64,000 nt of DNA from Actinophytocola sp050699935. GTDB lineage: Bacteria > Actinomycetota > Actinomycetes > Mycobacteriales > Pseudonocardiaceae. The position numbers and the translations under genes were made by a program. The DNA is taken from contig NZ_JBOHGB010000020.1 of the NCBI RefSeq assembly GCF_050699935.1, positions 1-64,000 of the forward strand. The letters run 5' to 3'. The notes beneath the pieces are model-generated. The model saw only the letters and a list, made by a program, of their open reading frames with translations, ran no database searches and was not told the origin of the DNA. This document shows positions 50,011-60,800 of the stretch, in pieces (position 1 is the first letter of the stretch; every line of letters begins with the position of its first letter).

Positions 50011-51302
50011 CTCGAACTCCACTGCGGACCGTCGGGGTAGGCGTACCACTCCAGGCTCTCATCGCGGATGCGGGCCGAGAACCCCGGCTGATCCGGCGCG
50101 AGGTAGCGCCCGCCCCGCACCACGGCCGGATCGGTGAAGTGCTCGTGCAGGTGGTCCACCCACTCGATGGCCCGGTCCTCGTCGGATCCGGAAACGGCTA
50201 CGTAGTCGAACATCGACAGGTGCCGCACCAGCTCGCACAGCCCCACCCCACCCGCGTGCGGGCACACCGGCACGCCGAACTTGGCCGCCAGCAACAGGAT
50301 CGCCACGTTCTCGTTCACGCCGCCCACCCGCGCGGCGTCCAGCTGCAGCACCGACAGCGCACCGGTCTGCAGCAGCTGCTTGAACACCACCCGGTTCTGC
50401 ACGTGCTCGCCGGTCGCGACGCGGATCGGCGCGAGCGCCTCGGCGATCGTCCGGTGGCCGAGCACGTCGTCGGGTGAGGTCGGCTCCTCGATCCAGTACG
50501 GGTCGTACGGCGCGAGCGCGCGCATCCACTCGATGGCCGGCCCGACGTCCCACCGCTGGTTGGCGTCCACCGCGATCCGCACCCCGTCGCCGACCGCCTC
50601 GCGCGCCCGCCGCAGCCGCCGGACGTCGTCGGCGAGCGAGCCGCCGACCTTGAGCTTGATCATGTCGAAGCCGTCCGCGACCACTTGTTTGGCCAGCCGC
50701 ACGAGCTTCTCGTCGGAGTAGCCGAGCCAGCCCGGGCTCGTGCTGTACGCCGGGTAGCCGGCCGCCCGCAGGTGCGCCGAGCGCTCCTCGCGGCCGGGCT
50801 CGGCGGCGCGCAGGATGTCCAGCGCCTCGGCCTCGGTGAGCGCGTCGGTCAGGTAGCGGAAGTCGACGAGCCCGACGATCTCCTCGGGCGCCAGCGTGGC
50901 CAGGAAGCTCCACAATGGACGTTCAGCGCGCCGTGCGGCGAGGTCCCACGCGGCATTGACCACCGCGCCGACCGCCATGTGCGCCACCCCCTTCTCCGGA
51001 CCGAGCCACCGCAGCTGCGAGTCGCCGACGAGGTCGCGGGACAGTGCCGCGAGTCCGGCCGCCGTGTCCGGAGTGGACCGTCCGACGACCATGCCGGCGA
51101 GCGCCCGGATCGCGGCGGCCTGCACGTCGTTGCCGCGCCCGATGGTGAACGCGAACCCGTAGCCGTCCGGCCCGTCGTCGGTGCGCAGCACGACGTAGGC
51201 GGCGGAGTAGTCGGGGTCGGGGTTCATCGCGTCCGAGCCGTCGAGGTCCCGGGACGTGGGGAACCGGATGTCCAGCACGTCCATGCCGACGATGCGCGCC
51301 AC
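50007..51302 (-). CDS. L-fuconate dehydratase (enolase superfamily)
   Basis: A 431-residue mandelate-racemase-like enzyme closely resembling FucD and human ENOSF1. The capping domain has DIRFPTSRDLDGSDAMNPDP and SAAYVVLRTDD. In the barrel, MIKLKVGG carries the KxK base, VDANQRWD, WIEEPTSPDD and the next acidic strand the metal ligands, and VCPHAGGVGL the His. It dehydrates L-fuconate to 2-keto-3-deoxy-L-fuconate. I chose GTG 51302 because AAGGGG lies 5 bases upstream. The 15-bp palindrome at 51325-51339 sits just above it. Confidence 0.92.
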   Translation of the reverse strand: MARIVGMDVLDIRFPTSRDLDGSDAMNPDPDYSAAYVVLRTDDGPDGYGFAFTIGRGNDVQAAAIRALAGMVVGRSTPDTAAGLAALSRDLVGDSQLRWLGPEKGVAHMAVGAVVNAAWDLAARRAERPLWSFLATLAPEEIVGLVDFRYLTDALTEAEALDILRAAEPGREERSAHLRAAGYPAYSTSPGWLGYSDEKLVRLAKQVVADGFDMIKLKVGGSLADDVRRLRRAREAVGDGVRIAVDANQRWDVGPAIEWMRALAPYDPYWIEEPTSPDDVLGHRTIAEALAPIRVATGEHVQNRVVFKQLLQTGALSVLQLDAARVGGVNENVAILLLAAKFGVPVCPHAGGVGLCELVRHLSMFDYVAVSGSDEDRAIEWVDHLHEHFTDPAVVRGGRYLAPDQPGFSARIRDESLEWYAYPDGPQWSSR

Positions 51303-51324
51303 GCGTTCCCCTTCCTCGCCCCAC

Positions 51325-51339
51325 ATACATCCGATGTAT
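51325..51339. promoter_or_regulatory. GntR (FCD) operator upstream of fuconate dehydratase
   Basis: ATACATCCGATGTAT is a perfect palindrome around a central C, 23 bases upstream of the dehydratase start. FCD-type GntR proteins bind short AT-edged palindromes of this form. A near copy at 48335-48349 sits at the GntR gene itself, so a shared regulon is likely. Confidence 0.65.
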
Positions 51340-51493
51340 ACCCGATCCCGGTCGCACAATCCAGAGTCACAGGGCCCTACCCATGCCATTGATCCGACGA
51401 CCGCTCAGCGCCAGAGAACCGGGACGATCCTTGCCTTCACCCCGGGAGATCAGCACACTCTGTGGCCAGTCCGACGGAAGGGGTTGGCAGGGA

Positions 51494-52855
51494 ATGACAC
51501 CCGATCATGCGGTGGTGATCGGCGCCAGCCTCGCCGGGGTGCTCGCCGCACGCGTCCTCGCCGACCACTTCGACCGGGTCACGGTCGTGGAGCGAGACGC
51601 GCTGCCGGACACCCCCGAGCCGCGGTCCGGCACGCCGCAGGCGAAACACCCGCACATCCTGTTCGCGGGCGGCCGCCACGCGATGGACGCCCTGGTGCCC
51701 GGCCTGTCGGAGGATCTCGTCGCGGCCGGCGCGGTGCCCGTGGTGCTGCCGAGAGACCTGATGCTGCGCAACCGCGCCGGCTGGCTCGACCGTGACCTCG
51801 ACGACCGGCACAGCCGGGGCGGCCTGCACACGCTCTCGTTCAGCCGGCCACTGCTCGACTGGGCCATGGGCCGCCGCGTGCTGACGCTGCCGTCGATCGA
51901 GACGCTGGAGCGGCGCGAGGTCGTCGGGCTGCTGGTCGGCGGCGGCGCCGTGCGCGGCGTGCGGGTGCGGGACCGGTCGACCGGAGACACCGGCGAGCTG
52001 CGGGCGGACCTCGTGGTCGACGCGAGCGGGCGGACCTCACGCGCGCCTCGGTGGCTGTCGGCGGCCGGGCTCCCCGAGCCGCGGGAGAGCCGGGTGACGG
52101 TCCACCCCGGCTACGCCACCCGCGTGTTCCGGCGCGCCGAGCCGTTCGGTGACTGGAAGTCGATGATCGTCCTCGCCTACCCGGGCAGCCCGCGCGGCGG
52201 CGTGCTGCTGCCGATGGAGGGCGACCGGTGGATCGCGAGCCTCAACGGCATGGGCGACGACCACCCGCCCACCGACGGCGCCGGCTTCCTCGCCTTCGCC
52301 CGCAGCCTGGCGACCACACTGCTGCACAACACGATCAAGGACTGCGAGCCGGACGGCCCGGTGCTCGGCTTCCGCCACGGTGACAACGTGGCACGCCACC
52401 ACGAGAAGTCCTCTGTGGACGGTCTGCTCGTCACGGGGGACGCGTTCCGCTCGTTCAACCCGGTCCACGGGCAGGGCATGACCGTGACCGCGACCGGCGC
52501 GCGGGTGCTGGCCGAGTGCCTGGCCGAGGGCCTGTCCGGGCTGGCGCCGCGTTTCCATCGCGCGCTCGCCCGGTCCGCGGCTCCGGCGTGGCAGTTCGCG
52601 ACCGGGCAGGACATGCGCTACCCGGTGGCCGACGGCCCGCCGCGGCGGCTGCCGGACCGGCTGGTCGGGCGCTTCATCGGCAGGGTCGAGCACGCGGCCG
52701 TCGCCGGTGGACCGGCGACCCGGGCGTTCCTGGAGGTGATGCAGATGGTCTCGCCGCCGAGCGTCCTGTTCCGACCGCGGGTGCTGTGCAGCGTGCTGCG
52801 CGCGCGACCGGTGACGACCGCCGCGCCGCCACTCGCTCAGCTCTCCGGCGACTGA
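51494..52855 (+). CDS. FAD-dependent monooxygenase/epoxidase-like protein
   Basis: A 453-residue flavoprotein. The Rossmann motif is VVIGASLAGVLAARVLADHF with an acidic residue ending strand 2 (TVVERDAL). LVVDASGRTSRAPRWL matches the DG/ATG motif, and LLVTGDAFRSFNPVHGQGMT is the second FAD motif (GD). The substrate-binding part is unlike PobA and closer to squalene-epoxidase-like tailoring oxygenases. It is the first gene of the putative biosynthetic cluster, and its 3' end overlaps the convergent methyltransferase gene by 19 bases. Its role in the pathway is a guess. Confidence 0.82.
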   Translation: MTPDHAVVIGASLAGVLAARVLADHFDRVTVVERDALPDTPEPRSGTPQAKHPHILFAGGRHAMDALVPGLSEDLVAAGAVPVVLPRDLMLRNRAGWLDRDLDDRHSRGGLHTLSFSRPLLDWAMGRRVLTLPSIETLERREVVGLLVGGGAVRGVRVRDRSTGDTGELRADLVVDASGRTSRAPRWLSAAGLPEPRESRVTVHPGYATRVFRRAEPFGDWKSMIVLAYPGSPRGGVLLPMEGDRWIASLNGMGDDHPPTDGAGFLAFARSLATTLLHNTIKDCEPDGPVLGFRHGDNVARHHEKSSVDGLLVTGDAFRSFNPVHGQGMTVTATGARVLAECLAEGLSGLAPRFHRALARSAAPAWQFATGQDMRYPVADGPPRRLPDRLVGRFIGRVEHAAVAGGPATRAFLEVMQMVSPPSVLFRPRVLCSVLRARPVTTAAPPLAQLSGD

Positions 52856-53685
52856 CCGGCGAACCGGGCGTGCACGTAGCTGGGTAGCTTGTCCCGCAAG
52901 CGTTTCAGCCGGTGCAGGTGCGGGTTCAGCACGTCCCAGACGAACCCGCGCCCGGGCGGGAACAGCAGGTCGCGCACCCCGACGATGTTCTCGTCGGCCC
53001 GGCCGAACTCCGCGAGCTCGGCGGCGGTCGCCGCCCAGCGCCACGGCGGCAGCTGGTAGGACCGCCTCTTGCCGAGCATCAGCAGCTGCCGCAGCCGCGC
53101 CTTCTTCGACGGGTTCGCGACGGCCCAGTGCGGCACCATGTCGAACAGCATCTCGCCGCCGGGGAAACGCTTGGCGCACGCGGAGATCAGGCCCTTGGCG
53201 TCCGTCTCGTCGAGATACATCAGCAGGCCCTGCGCGGTGATCAGCACCCCGCCGGCCGGGTCGACCTCGTCCATCCAGCGCAGGTCCAGCGCCGAGCAGG
53301 CGAGACTGCGGCACCGGTCGGTGTCCGGCAGGAACTGGCGGCGCACCGCCACCGCCTCCTCGAGGTCGACCGCGAGCCAGCGGACGCGGTCGTTGTCCAC
53401 CCGCCAGAACTGGGTGTCGAGCCCCTCGCCGAGCGCCACGACCGTGCCGTCCGGGTGGCGGGCCAGGAAGTCGCGCACCCGCTCGTCGAAGCACAACGCC
53501 CGCAGCGCGAACGTGATCGGCGGCCGGCCGAAGTTGTCCCGGAACGGATAGTCAATGCGTTCGCACACATCTACCGCGAGCGGGTCGCGGAGTAACGCGT
53601 CCGGCCGGCGCGTTTCCACCGCCCGGCAGTACAGCGGCCACAACAGCGTTTCGGCGACGCCGCGGAGCTCCACCGGGGTCTTCAC
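52837..53685 (-). CDS. SAM-dependent methyltransferase of the LCM/TcmP-like family
   Basis: A 282-residue protein of the leucine carboxyl methyltransferase-like family, which includes polyketide O-methyltransferases such as TcmP. Visible: the N-terminal VAETLLWPLYCRAVETRRPDA-type region (segment LLWPLYCRAVETRR), VVALGEGLDTQFWRVD as SAM motif, LAVDLEEAVAVRR, and VLITAQGLLMYLDE. GTG 53685 was chosen where homology starts; the ribosome site is weak. It is divergent from the prnB homologue, across a gap with a strong inverted repeat. It probably O-methylates the cluster product. Confidence 0.85.
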   Translation of the reverse strand: MKTPVELRGVAETLLWPLYCRAVETRRPDALLRDPLAVDVCERIDYPFRDNFGRPPITFALRALCFDERVRDFLARHPDGTVVALGEGLDTQFWRVDNDRVRWLAVDLEEAVAVRRQFLPDTDRCRSLACSALDLRWMDEVDPAGGVLITAQGLLMYLDETDAKGLISACAKRFPGGEMLFDMVPHWAVANPSKKARLRQLLMLGKRRSYQLPPWRWAATAAELAEFGRADENIVGVRDLLFPPGRGFVWDVLNPHLHRLKRLRDKLPSYVHARFAGQSPES

Positions 53686-53709
53686 GTGGCAACCGTTTCG
53701 ATGAGGACA

Positions 53710-53734
53710 CCGCCTGTCAAGGTCTTGACGGCGG
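53710..53734. promoter_or_regulatory. inverted repeat in the methyltransferase/prnB divergent promoter
   Basis: CCGCC-T-GTCAAG-GT-CTTGAC-GGCGG forms a nearly perfect dyad with one unpaired T; GTCAAGGTCTTGAC (53716-53729) is perfect. A wider pair TGGCAACC / GGTTGCCA flanks it. It is centred in the 103-bp gap between the two divergent genes, as expected of a cluster-specific operator. Confidence 0.5.
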
Positions 53735-53788
53735 GGTTGCCATCCACCACCATCCCGAAACCATGCGTGATTCATCGGGGGAGCACGC

Positions 53789-54874
53789 GTGAGAACTCCG
53801 GGAGTTCCCCACCCCACAGAGTCCGATCCGGATTTAGTGGCCGGCGCCGACCCGCTCGGCGCTGACGAGTTCGCCCGCCGCCTGCCCGCGCTCAATGCCG
53901 CCGCGGATCGCGCCGGGCTGGTGACCGCGTTCCGCGACCTGCTACCCACCCCCGACGCGCTGGCCGGCCTCGCGCCGCACGAATGCCTCGCCGCCATGCG
54001 CGACCTCGGCATGCTCCTCGGCTCGCTCAAGCGGCATGGTGTCGAGCCGGCCGACGCCGTGCCCGAGGCCGTCCCGGTGCTGTGCGAGCTGGGCGCGCGA
54101 ACCGACATGGTGCCGAGGGACACCGTGCAGCACTACGGCCCGTGGAACCCCGCGGACCACCGATGTCGCGCGTATGTGGGCTCCTCTCAGGAGGACGCGA
54201 TGCAGGCGTCGATGCGCCTGGTCCACCCGCACATGCGGCGCGCGCTCGACCTCTGCGACGTCTTGGCGGGCACCGAGCCGCGGGACCCGGCCTTCCCGGC
54301 CGCACTCGGCGAGCTCACCGAGCGGACCGAGGTGATGACCGAAGCCATGGACCTGGTGTCCGGCGCGGTCACCCCTTCGTACTTCGCCCACATCATGCGG
54401 CCGTACTACGAGGAGGTGACCATCGCGGGCGACGTGCTGCTCGGCCCGGCCGCCGCACAGGTCCCCCTGTGGCTGGTCGACCTGGCCGTCTGGGCGTCGG
54501 ACCGCAGCGAGCCCGACTACCAGCAGTTCCTCGCCGAGTCGGTCCGCTACAGCCTGCCGAAATGGCGCGCGTACCACACGGCGTGGCTTTCCCGCGAGTC
54601 CGTGGTGACCCGCGTCGTATCCGCCCTCCGGGAGGCCGAGGACTCCCCCGCGCTGACCGAGAGCGCCACCCTGCTGGCCGATCTGCTGCGCACGATCACG
54701 GTATTCCGCGGCCGACATCTGAGTATGGCCAGACGGTCGTACCGGATAGAGGTCCGGCTCTACGACCTCGGCAGCGGCGGGGGAAACGTCCCATTGCTCG
54801 GCCAGATTCTCGACCTGACCCGACAGGCGGCCAGCCTCGTACGCGCGCGAGGGGCGGCGAATGCCGCCCGATGA
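53789..54874 (+). CDS. PrnB homologue (monodechloroaminopyrrolnitrin synthase family)
   Basis: A 361-residue protein, the same length I recall for Pseudomonas PrnB. Matching stretches: CLAAMRDLGMLLGSLKRHGVEPADAVP, and within it LGSLKRHG; then SYFAHIMRPYYE, LGPAAAQVPLWLVD, VFRGRHLSMARRSY with the likely haem-ligand His, and LGSGGGNVPLLGQIL. PrnB is a haem enzyme of the indoleamine 2,3-dioxygenase superfamily that rearranges chlorotryptophan to an aminophenylpyrrole. The GTG start overlaps nothing upstream; the PKS ATG overlaps its 3' end by 14 bases. With the tryptophan halogenase at 62600 it implies a chloro-arylpyrrole intermediate. Confidence 0.85.
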   Translation: MRTPGVPHPTESDPDLVAGADPLGADEFARRLPALNAAADRAGLVTAFRDLLPTPDALAGLAPHECLAAMRDLGMLLGSLKRHGVEPADAVPEAVPVLCELGARTDMVPRDTVQHYGPWNPADHRCRAYVGSSQEDAMQASMRLVHPHMRRALDLCDVLAGTEPRDPAFPAALGELTERTEVMTEAMDLVSGAVTPSYFAHIMRPYYEEVTIAGDVLLGPAAAQVPLWLVDLAVWASDRSEPDYQQFLAESVRYSLPKWRAYHTAWLSRESVVTRVVSALREAEDSPALTESATLLADLLRTITVFRGRHLSMARRSYRIEVRLYDLGSGGGNVPLLGQILDLTRQAASLVRARGAANAAR

Positions 54875-57800
54875 TCTGGTCCATTCGGACGTTCGGCCGC
54901 TGCCCGATCTGCTGCGTTCGCACGCCGAGCGGGCCGGCGGCAAGGTGGCGTTCCGCGACGACCGGCGCGCGGTCACCTACGCGGACCTGGAGCGGCGGAC
55001 CCGGTGGCTCGCCGGGCACCTGGCAGGCGTGGGCGTCGGCCGTGGTGACCGCGTGGCCGTGTGCCTCGACAACGGCGTCGCCGTCGTCGAGAGCCTCCTG
55101 GCGATCACCCGGGCGGCCGCGGTGGGCGTGCCGCTCAACCCGCGCGCGTCGGACGCCGAGCTGACCCACCTGCTCGACGACAGCGGCGCGGCCGCGGTCA
55201 TCACCGACCGGGGCCAGGGCCGGTTGGTGATCACGAGCGAGTCGTGCGCGGCGCTGGCCGAGACCGACCCCGGCCGGCCCGCCCGCGACGACCTCGGGCT
55301 CGACGAGCCGGCATGGCTCCAGTACACGTCCGGCACCACCGGGCCGGCCAAGGGCGTGGTGTCCACGCAGCGCGCCGCGCTCGGCGCGGTGCTGACCCGG
55401 TTCCTGCCGGCCGTCGGCCTGGTGGCGGCCGACGAGGTGCTGTGGCCGCTGCCGCTGTTCCACAGCTTCGCGCACTCGGTGTGCGTGCTCGGCGTGACCG
55501 CGGTCGGCGCGAGCGCGTGGATCACGACCGGCTTCCGTCCCGAGGCGACACTGGACCTGTTGCGGGAGCACCCGTTCACCGTGCTGGCCGGGGTGCCGGC
55601 GACCTACCACCAGCTGGTGCGCGCGGCCGGCCCGGGTGTCTCGGTGCCGAAGCTTCGGCTGTGCCTGAGTGCGGGCGCGCCGTGCCCGCCGGCTTTGCGC
55701 GGCGCGTTCGAGGACACATTCGGTCTGGAGCTGCTCGACGCGTACGGCAGCACCGAGACGTGCGGCGTGATCGCCGTGGACCGGCCGGGCGGGCCGCGGG
55801 TCGAGGGCACGTGCGGCCCGCCGGCGCCGGGCCTCGAGGTCCGCCTCGCCGACCCGGAGACCGGCGCCGAGGTACCCGCCGGCGCCGAGGGCGAGATCTG
55901 GATCCGCGGCGCCGGACTGATGCTGGGGTACCACGGCCAGCCGGAGGCGACGGCGACGGTGCTGCGGGACGGGTGGTACCGGTCCGGCGACCTCGGCCGG
56001 CTGCGCGAGCACGGCCACCTCGCGGTGACCGGTCGCATCAAGGAGCTGATCATCTGCGGCGGCGAGAACATCCACCCCACCGAGGTGGAGCGGGTGCTCT
56101 CGCGGGCGCCCGGAGTCGCCGACGTGGTGGTCGCCGGCCGGCCGCACGACGTGCTCGGTGAGGTGCCGGTGGCGTACGTGGTGGCGGAGCCGGGCGGGGT
56201 GCGCCTGCCCGCGCTGCTCGCCGCGTGCCACCGCGAGCTGTCGAGCGTCAAGGTGCCGGCGGAGGTCTACGAGATCGACGCCGTCCCGCGTCGGGGGCCC
56301 GACAAGATCGCCCGGCACGCGGTCGCCGGGCTCGACGCCCGGTTGCTGCGCGGCGGCGACGAGGCCACGGCCGGCGCGCTGCGCGAGCGGTTGCGGGGCC
56401 TGCCCGACCCGGAGCACGCGATGGTGCGGCTCGTGCTCGCCGAGCTGAGCGCGGTGTGCGACACGACGCCGGGCCCGGACGTCGCCTTCTCCGCGTGCGG
56501 GCTCACCTCGCTGCACGCGCTGGAGCTGCGTGACCGGCTGGGCGCGGTGACCGGGCTGGAGCTGACCGCCACCCTCGTGTACGACCACCCCACGCCCGCC
56601 GCGCTCGCCACGCACCTGCTCGGCACCCTGCTCGGGAACACCGCCGTGGCGCCGGCCGTCACGCGGCCGGCTCACGCGACGGCGAGCCCGGCGGCGGACA
56701 CGGCGGCGGACACGGAGCCGGTGGCGATCGTCGGCATCGGCTGCCGCTACCCGGGCGGTGTCGCGTCGCCGGAGGACCTGTGGGCGCTGGTGTCCGGCGA
56801 GGTCGACGCGATCACCGAGTTCCCGGCCGACCGCGGCTGGGACCTCGCCGGGCTGTACGACCCGGACCCGGACCGGATCGGCACGTCGTACACCCGGTCG
56901 GGCGGGTTCCTCGATCGCGTGGCGGACTTCGACCCCGGCCTGTTCGGCATCTCCCCGCGCGAGGCGATGACCGTCGACCCGCAGCAACGGCTGCTCCTGC
57001 AGGTGTCGTGGGAGGCGGTGGAGCGGGCCGGCATCGACCCGGTCTCCTTGCGGGGCAGCCAGACCGGCGTGTTCGTCGGGGTGATGTACAGCGACTACGG
57101 CTCGCGGTTCGCCGGGGTCCCGCACGAGCTGGAGGCACAGCTGGTGCTCGGCTCGGCGGGCAGCGTGGCGTCGGGCCGGCTCGCGTACGTGCTCGGACTG
57201 CGCGGGCCGACGGTCACGGTGGACACCGCGTGCTCGTCGTCGCTCGTGGCGCTGCACCAGGCCGTGCGCGCGCTGCGGTCCGGCGAGTGCGGGCTGGCCC
57301 TGGCCGGCGGCGCGACCGTGATGTGCACGCCCAACTCGTTCGTCGCGTTCAGCCGGCAGCGGGCGCTGTCGCCGGACGGGCGGTGCAAGTCGTTCTCCGA
57401 CGCGGCGGACGGGACGTCCTGGGCGGAGGGCGTCGGGGTCCTGCTGCTGGAGCGGCTCTCCGACGCGCGGCGCAACGGCCACCCGGTGCTCGCCGTCGTG
57501 CGGGGCACCGCGGTGAACTCGGACGGCGCTTCGAACGGGCTGACCGCGCCCAACGGTCAGGCGCAGCAACACCTGGTGCACGCGACCCTCGCCGCCGCTG
57601 GACTGTCCACTTCGGACGTGGACGCCGTCGAGGCGCACGGGACGGGCACCACGCTCGGCGATCCGATCGAGGCGCAGGCACTGCTCGCGACGTACGGCCA
57701 GGACCGGGCGGCCGACCGGCCGCTGTGGCTGGGGTCGGTGAAGTCCAACCTGGGCCACACGCAGGCGGCGGCCGGGGTGGCCGGCGTGATCAAGATGGTG

Positions 57801-60800
57801 GCCGCGATGCGGCACGGGCTGCTGCCGAGGACGCTGCACGTGACCACGGCGTCCCGGCACGTGAACTGGGACGGCGGCGCGGTACGGCTGCTGACCGAGC
57901 CGGTACCGTGGCCGGCGGACCCGGACCGAGCGCGGCGGGCAGGAGTGTCCGCGTTCGGTATCGGCGGCACCAACGCGCACGTGATCCTCGAGGAACCCGC
58001 CCCGCCCGATAAACCTGCCGGGGACCCCGGGGACCCCCCGGTTTCCACGCTACCGGCGGGCACCGACAAGACCGGGGCGCCGGACGCCGACCTGTGGACA
58101 ACCGGGCCGCTGCTGCTGTCCGGCGCCGACGAGGCCGCCCTGCGCGCCCAGGCCCGCAGGCTCGCCGGTGTGATCGGACAGGAGCGGCTCGCCGACGTCG
58201 GCTTCTCTCTCGCCACCTCCAGGGCGTCGCTGTCCCACCGGGCGGTGGTCACCAGCCGGCCGGCGGACGCCCTCCGCGCGCTCGCCGCCGGGGAGCCACA
58301 CCCGGGTGTCGTCACCGCCACGGCGATTCCGCGCCCTCGGCTCGCGCTGCTGTTCACCGGCCAGGGCTCGCAGCGGCCGCACATGGGCACGGCGCTGCAC
58401 GCGTTCCCCGCCTTCGCCGACGCGTTCGCGGACGCCTGCCGGCACCTGGACCCGCACCTCGACCGGCCGCTGCGCACCGTCCTCGCGGGTGAGCCGGACC
58501 TGCTGGACCGCACGGACTTCACCCAGGCCGCCCTCTTCGCCTACGAGGTCGCCCTGTTCCGGCTGCTCGCCGAGTGGGGCGTGCGTCCGCACTACCTCGC
58601 CGGCCACTCCATCGGCGAGCTCGCCGCCGCCCACGTCGCGGGGGTGCTGGACCTGCCCGACGCCGCCAAGCTGGTGGCGGCCCGCGGCCGGCTCATGCGC
58701 GACCTGCCCGCCGGTGGCGCCATGGTGGCCGTCCAGGCGACCGAGGACGAGGTCGCGCCGCTGCTGACCGATCAGGTGTCGATCGCCGCGGTGAACGCGC
58801 CGCGGTCGGTGGTCGTCTCGGGAGAGCACGATGCCGTGCACGCCATCGCCGGGCACTTCGCCGGCCAGGAACGTCGCACCACGAGCCTGCGGGTGAGCCA
58901 CGCGTTCCACTCGCCGCTCATCGAGCCCATGCTGGCGGAGTTCCACGCCGTGGCCGCGGGCCTGACCCACCACCCGGCGGCGATCCCCATCGTGTCCACG
59001 CTCACCGGCCGGCTCGCCGAGCGGTACACGGCGGAGTACTGGACCCGCCACGCCCGCGAGACCGTGCGGTTCGCCGACGCCGTCCGGTGGCTGCGCGACG
59101 AGGGTGTCACGAGCTGCCTCGAGGTCGGCCCCGACGCCGTCCTCTCCGGACTCGCCGACGACGTCGTCCCGTCGGCACGGGACGGGCACCCGGAGGTCGC
59201 CACGCTGCTCGCCGCGGCCGGTCGGCTGCATACCGAGGGTGTGCCGGTGGACTGGCGCGCGGTGTACGCGGGCAGCGACGCGCGGCACGTGGACCTGCCG
59301 ACGTACCCCTTCCAGCAGCGCCGGTTCTGGCTCGACGCCCCACCCCCGAGCGGCGCGACCACCGGGCTCGACCGCCCGTTGCTGTCGCCGGTGCCCGACT
59401 CCGACCAGGTACTGCTCGACGTCACTCTGTCCACAGTCGAGCAGCCGTGGCTGGTCGAGCACGTGATCGGCGGCGAGCCGCTGGTGCCCGCGACGGTGTT
59501 CGTCGAGCTGGTCCTCCGGGCCGGTGACGAGGTCGGCCTCGACCAGCTGGACGACCTCGCGATCGTGCGCCCGCTCGTGCTGCCCGACAGCGGCGCGGTG
59601 CGGCTCCAGGTCGCCGTGTCCGGCCCGGACCCGTCCGGACGCCGGCCCGTCGCCGTCCACTCCCGACCCGTGGAGTCTGAAGTGGACAGCCCGTGGGCCA
59701 GGCACGCCACCGGCACGCTCGGGACGGGCGGCCAGGCAGCCGACCCCGACCTGCGGACCTGGCCGCCGCCGTGCGCCGAGGCGGTCGACATCACCGACGG
59801 CTACGACACGCTCGCCGAGCACGGCGACGACTACGGCGCCACGTTCCGCGCCGTCCGCGCGGTGTGGCGACGCGGCGAAGAGCTGTTCGCGGAGGTGGCG
59901 CTGCCCGACGGCGAGCACGACCGCGCGGCCCGGCTCGGCCTGCACCCCGCGCTGCTGGACGCCGCGCTGCACGTGCGACGGCTCGCCGAGCGGATCGAGG
60001 ACTCGCTCGTGCCGTTCGAGTGGACGGGCGTCCGGCTGCACGCCACGGGGTCGACGGCGCTGCGGGTGCGGGCACTCGCGACCGGACCGGACACCATGAC
60101 GCTATACCTCGCCGACCAGCTGGGCCGGCCGGTGGCCACGATCTCCTCGCTGCTGGCCCGGCCCGCCGAGCCGCTCGACCCGAGCGAGGCGGTGGCCCGG
60201 GACGCACTGTTCCGTGTGGACTGGATACCGGCCCCGCCGGACGCCACCGGGGACGAGCCCGACTTCGAGCGGCTCGACGTGGGGGGCCGCGGCGGCGACG
60301 TGGTCGCCGATGTCCACTCGCTGACCGCGAGCACCCTCGAGTCGGTGCAGCGGTGGCTCGCCGAGCCGGCGGGCAAGCGGCTCGTGGTCGTCACCCGCCA
60401 CGCGACCGACGCCGCCGAGCCGGACCTCGCCGCCGCCGCGGTGTGGGGGCTCGTGCGCTCGGCGCAGTCGGAGAACCCGGATCGCATCACCCTCGTCGAC
60501 CTCGACGGTCGGCCCTCCTCGGAACGGCTGCTGCCCACGGCGGTGGCGACCGGCGAAGCCCAGGTGGCGATCCGCGCGGGCGCGACGCTGGTTCCCCGGC
60601 TGGCCAGGGCCTCCCTCGACGGCCCGGGCCCAACCTTCGATCCACAAGGGACAGTACTGCTCACCGGCGCGTTCGGGGCGCTCGGCACGCTGATCGCCCG
60701 GCACCTGGTGACCGCGCACGGGGTGCGGAGCCTGCTGCTGCTCAGCCGACAGGGCGAGCGGGCGGCCGGCGCGGCGGAGCTGCGCGCGGAGTTGGCGGCG

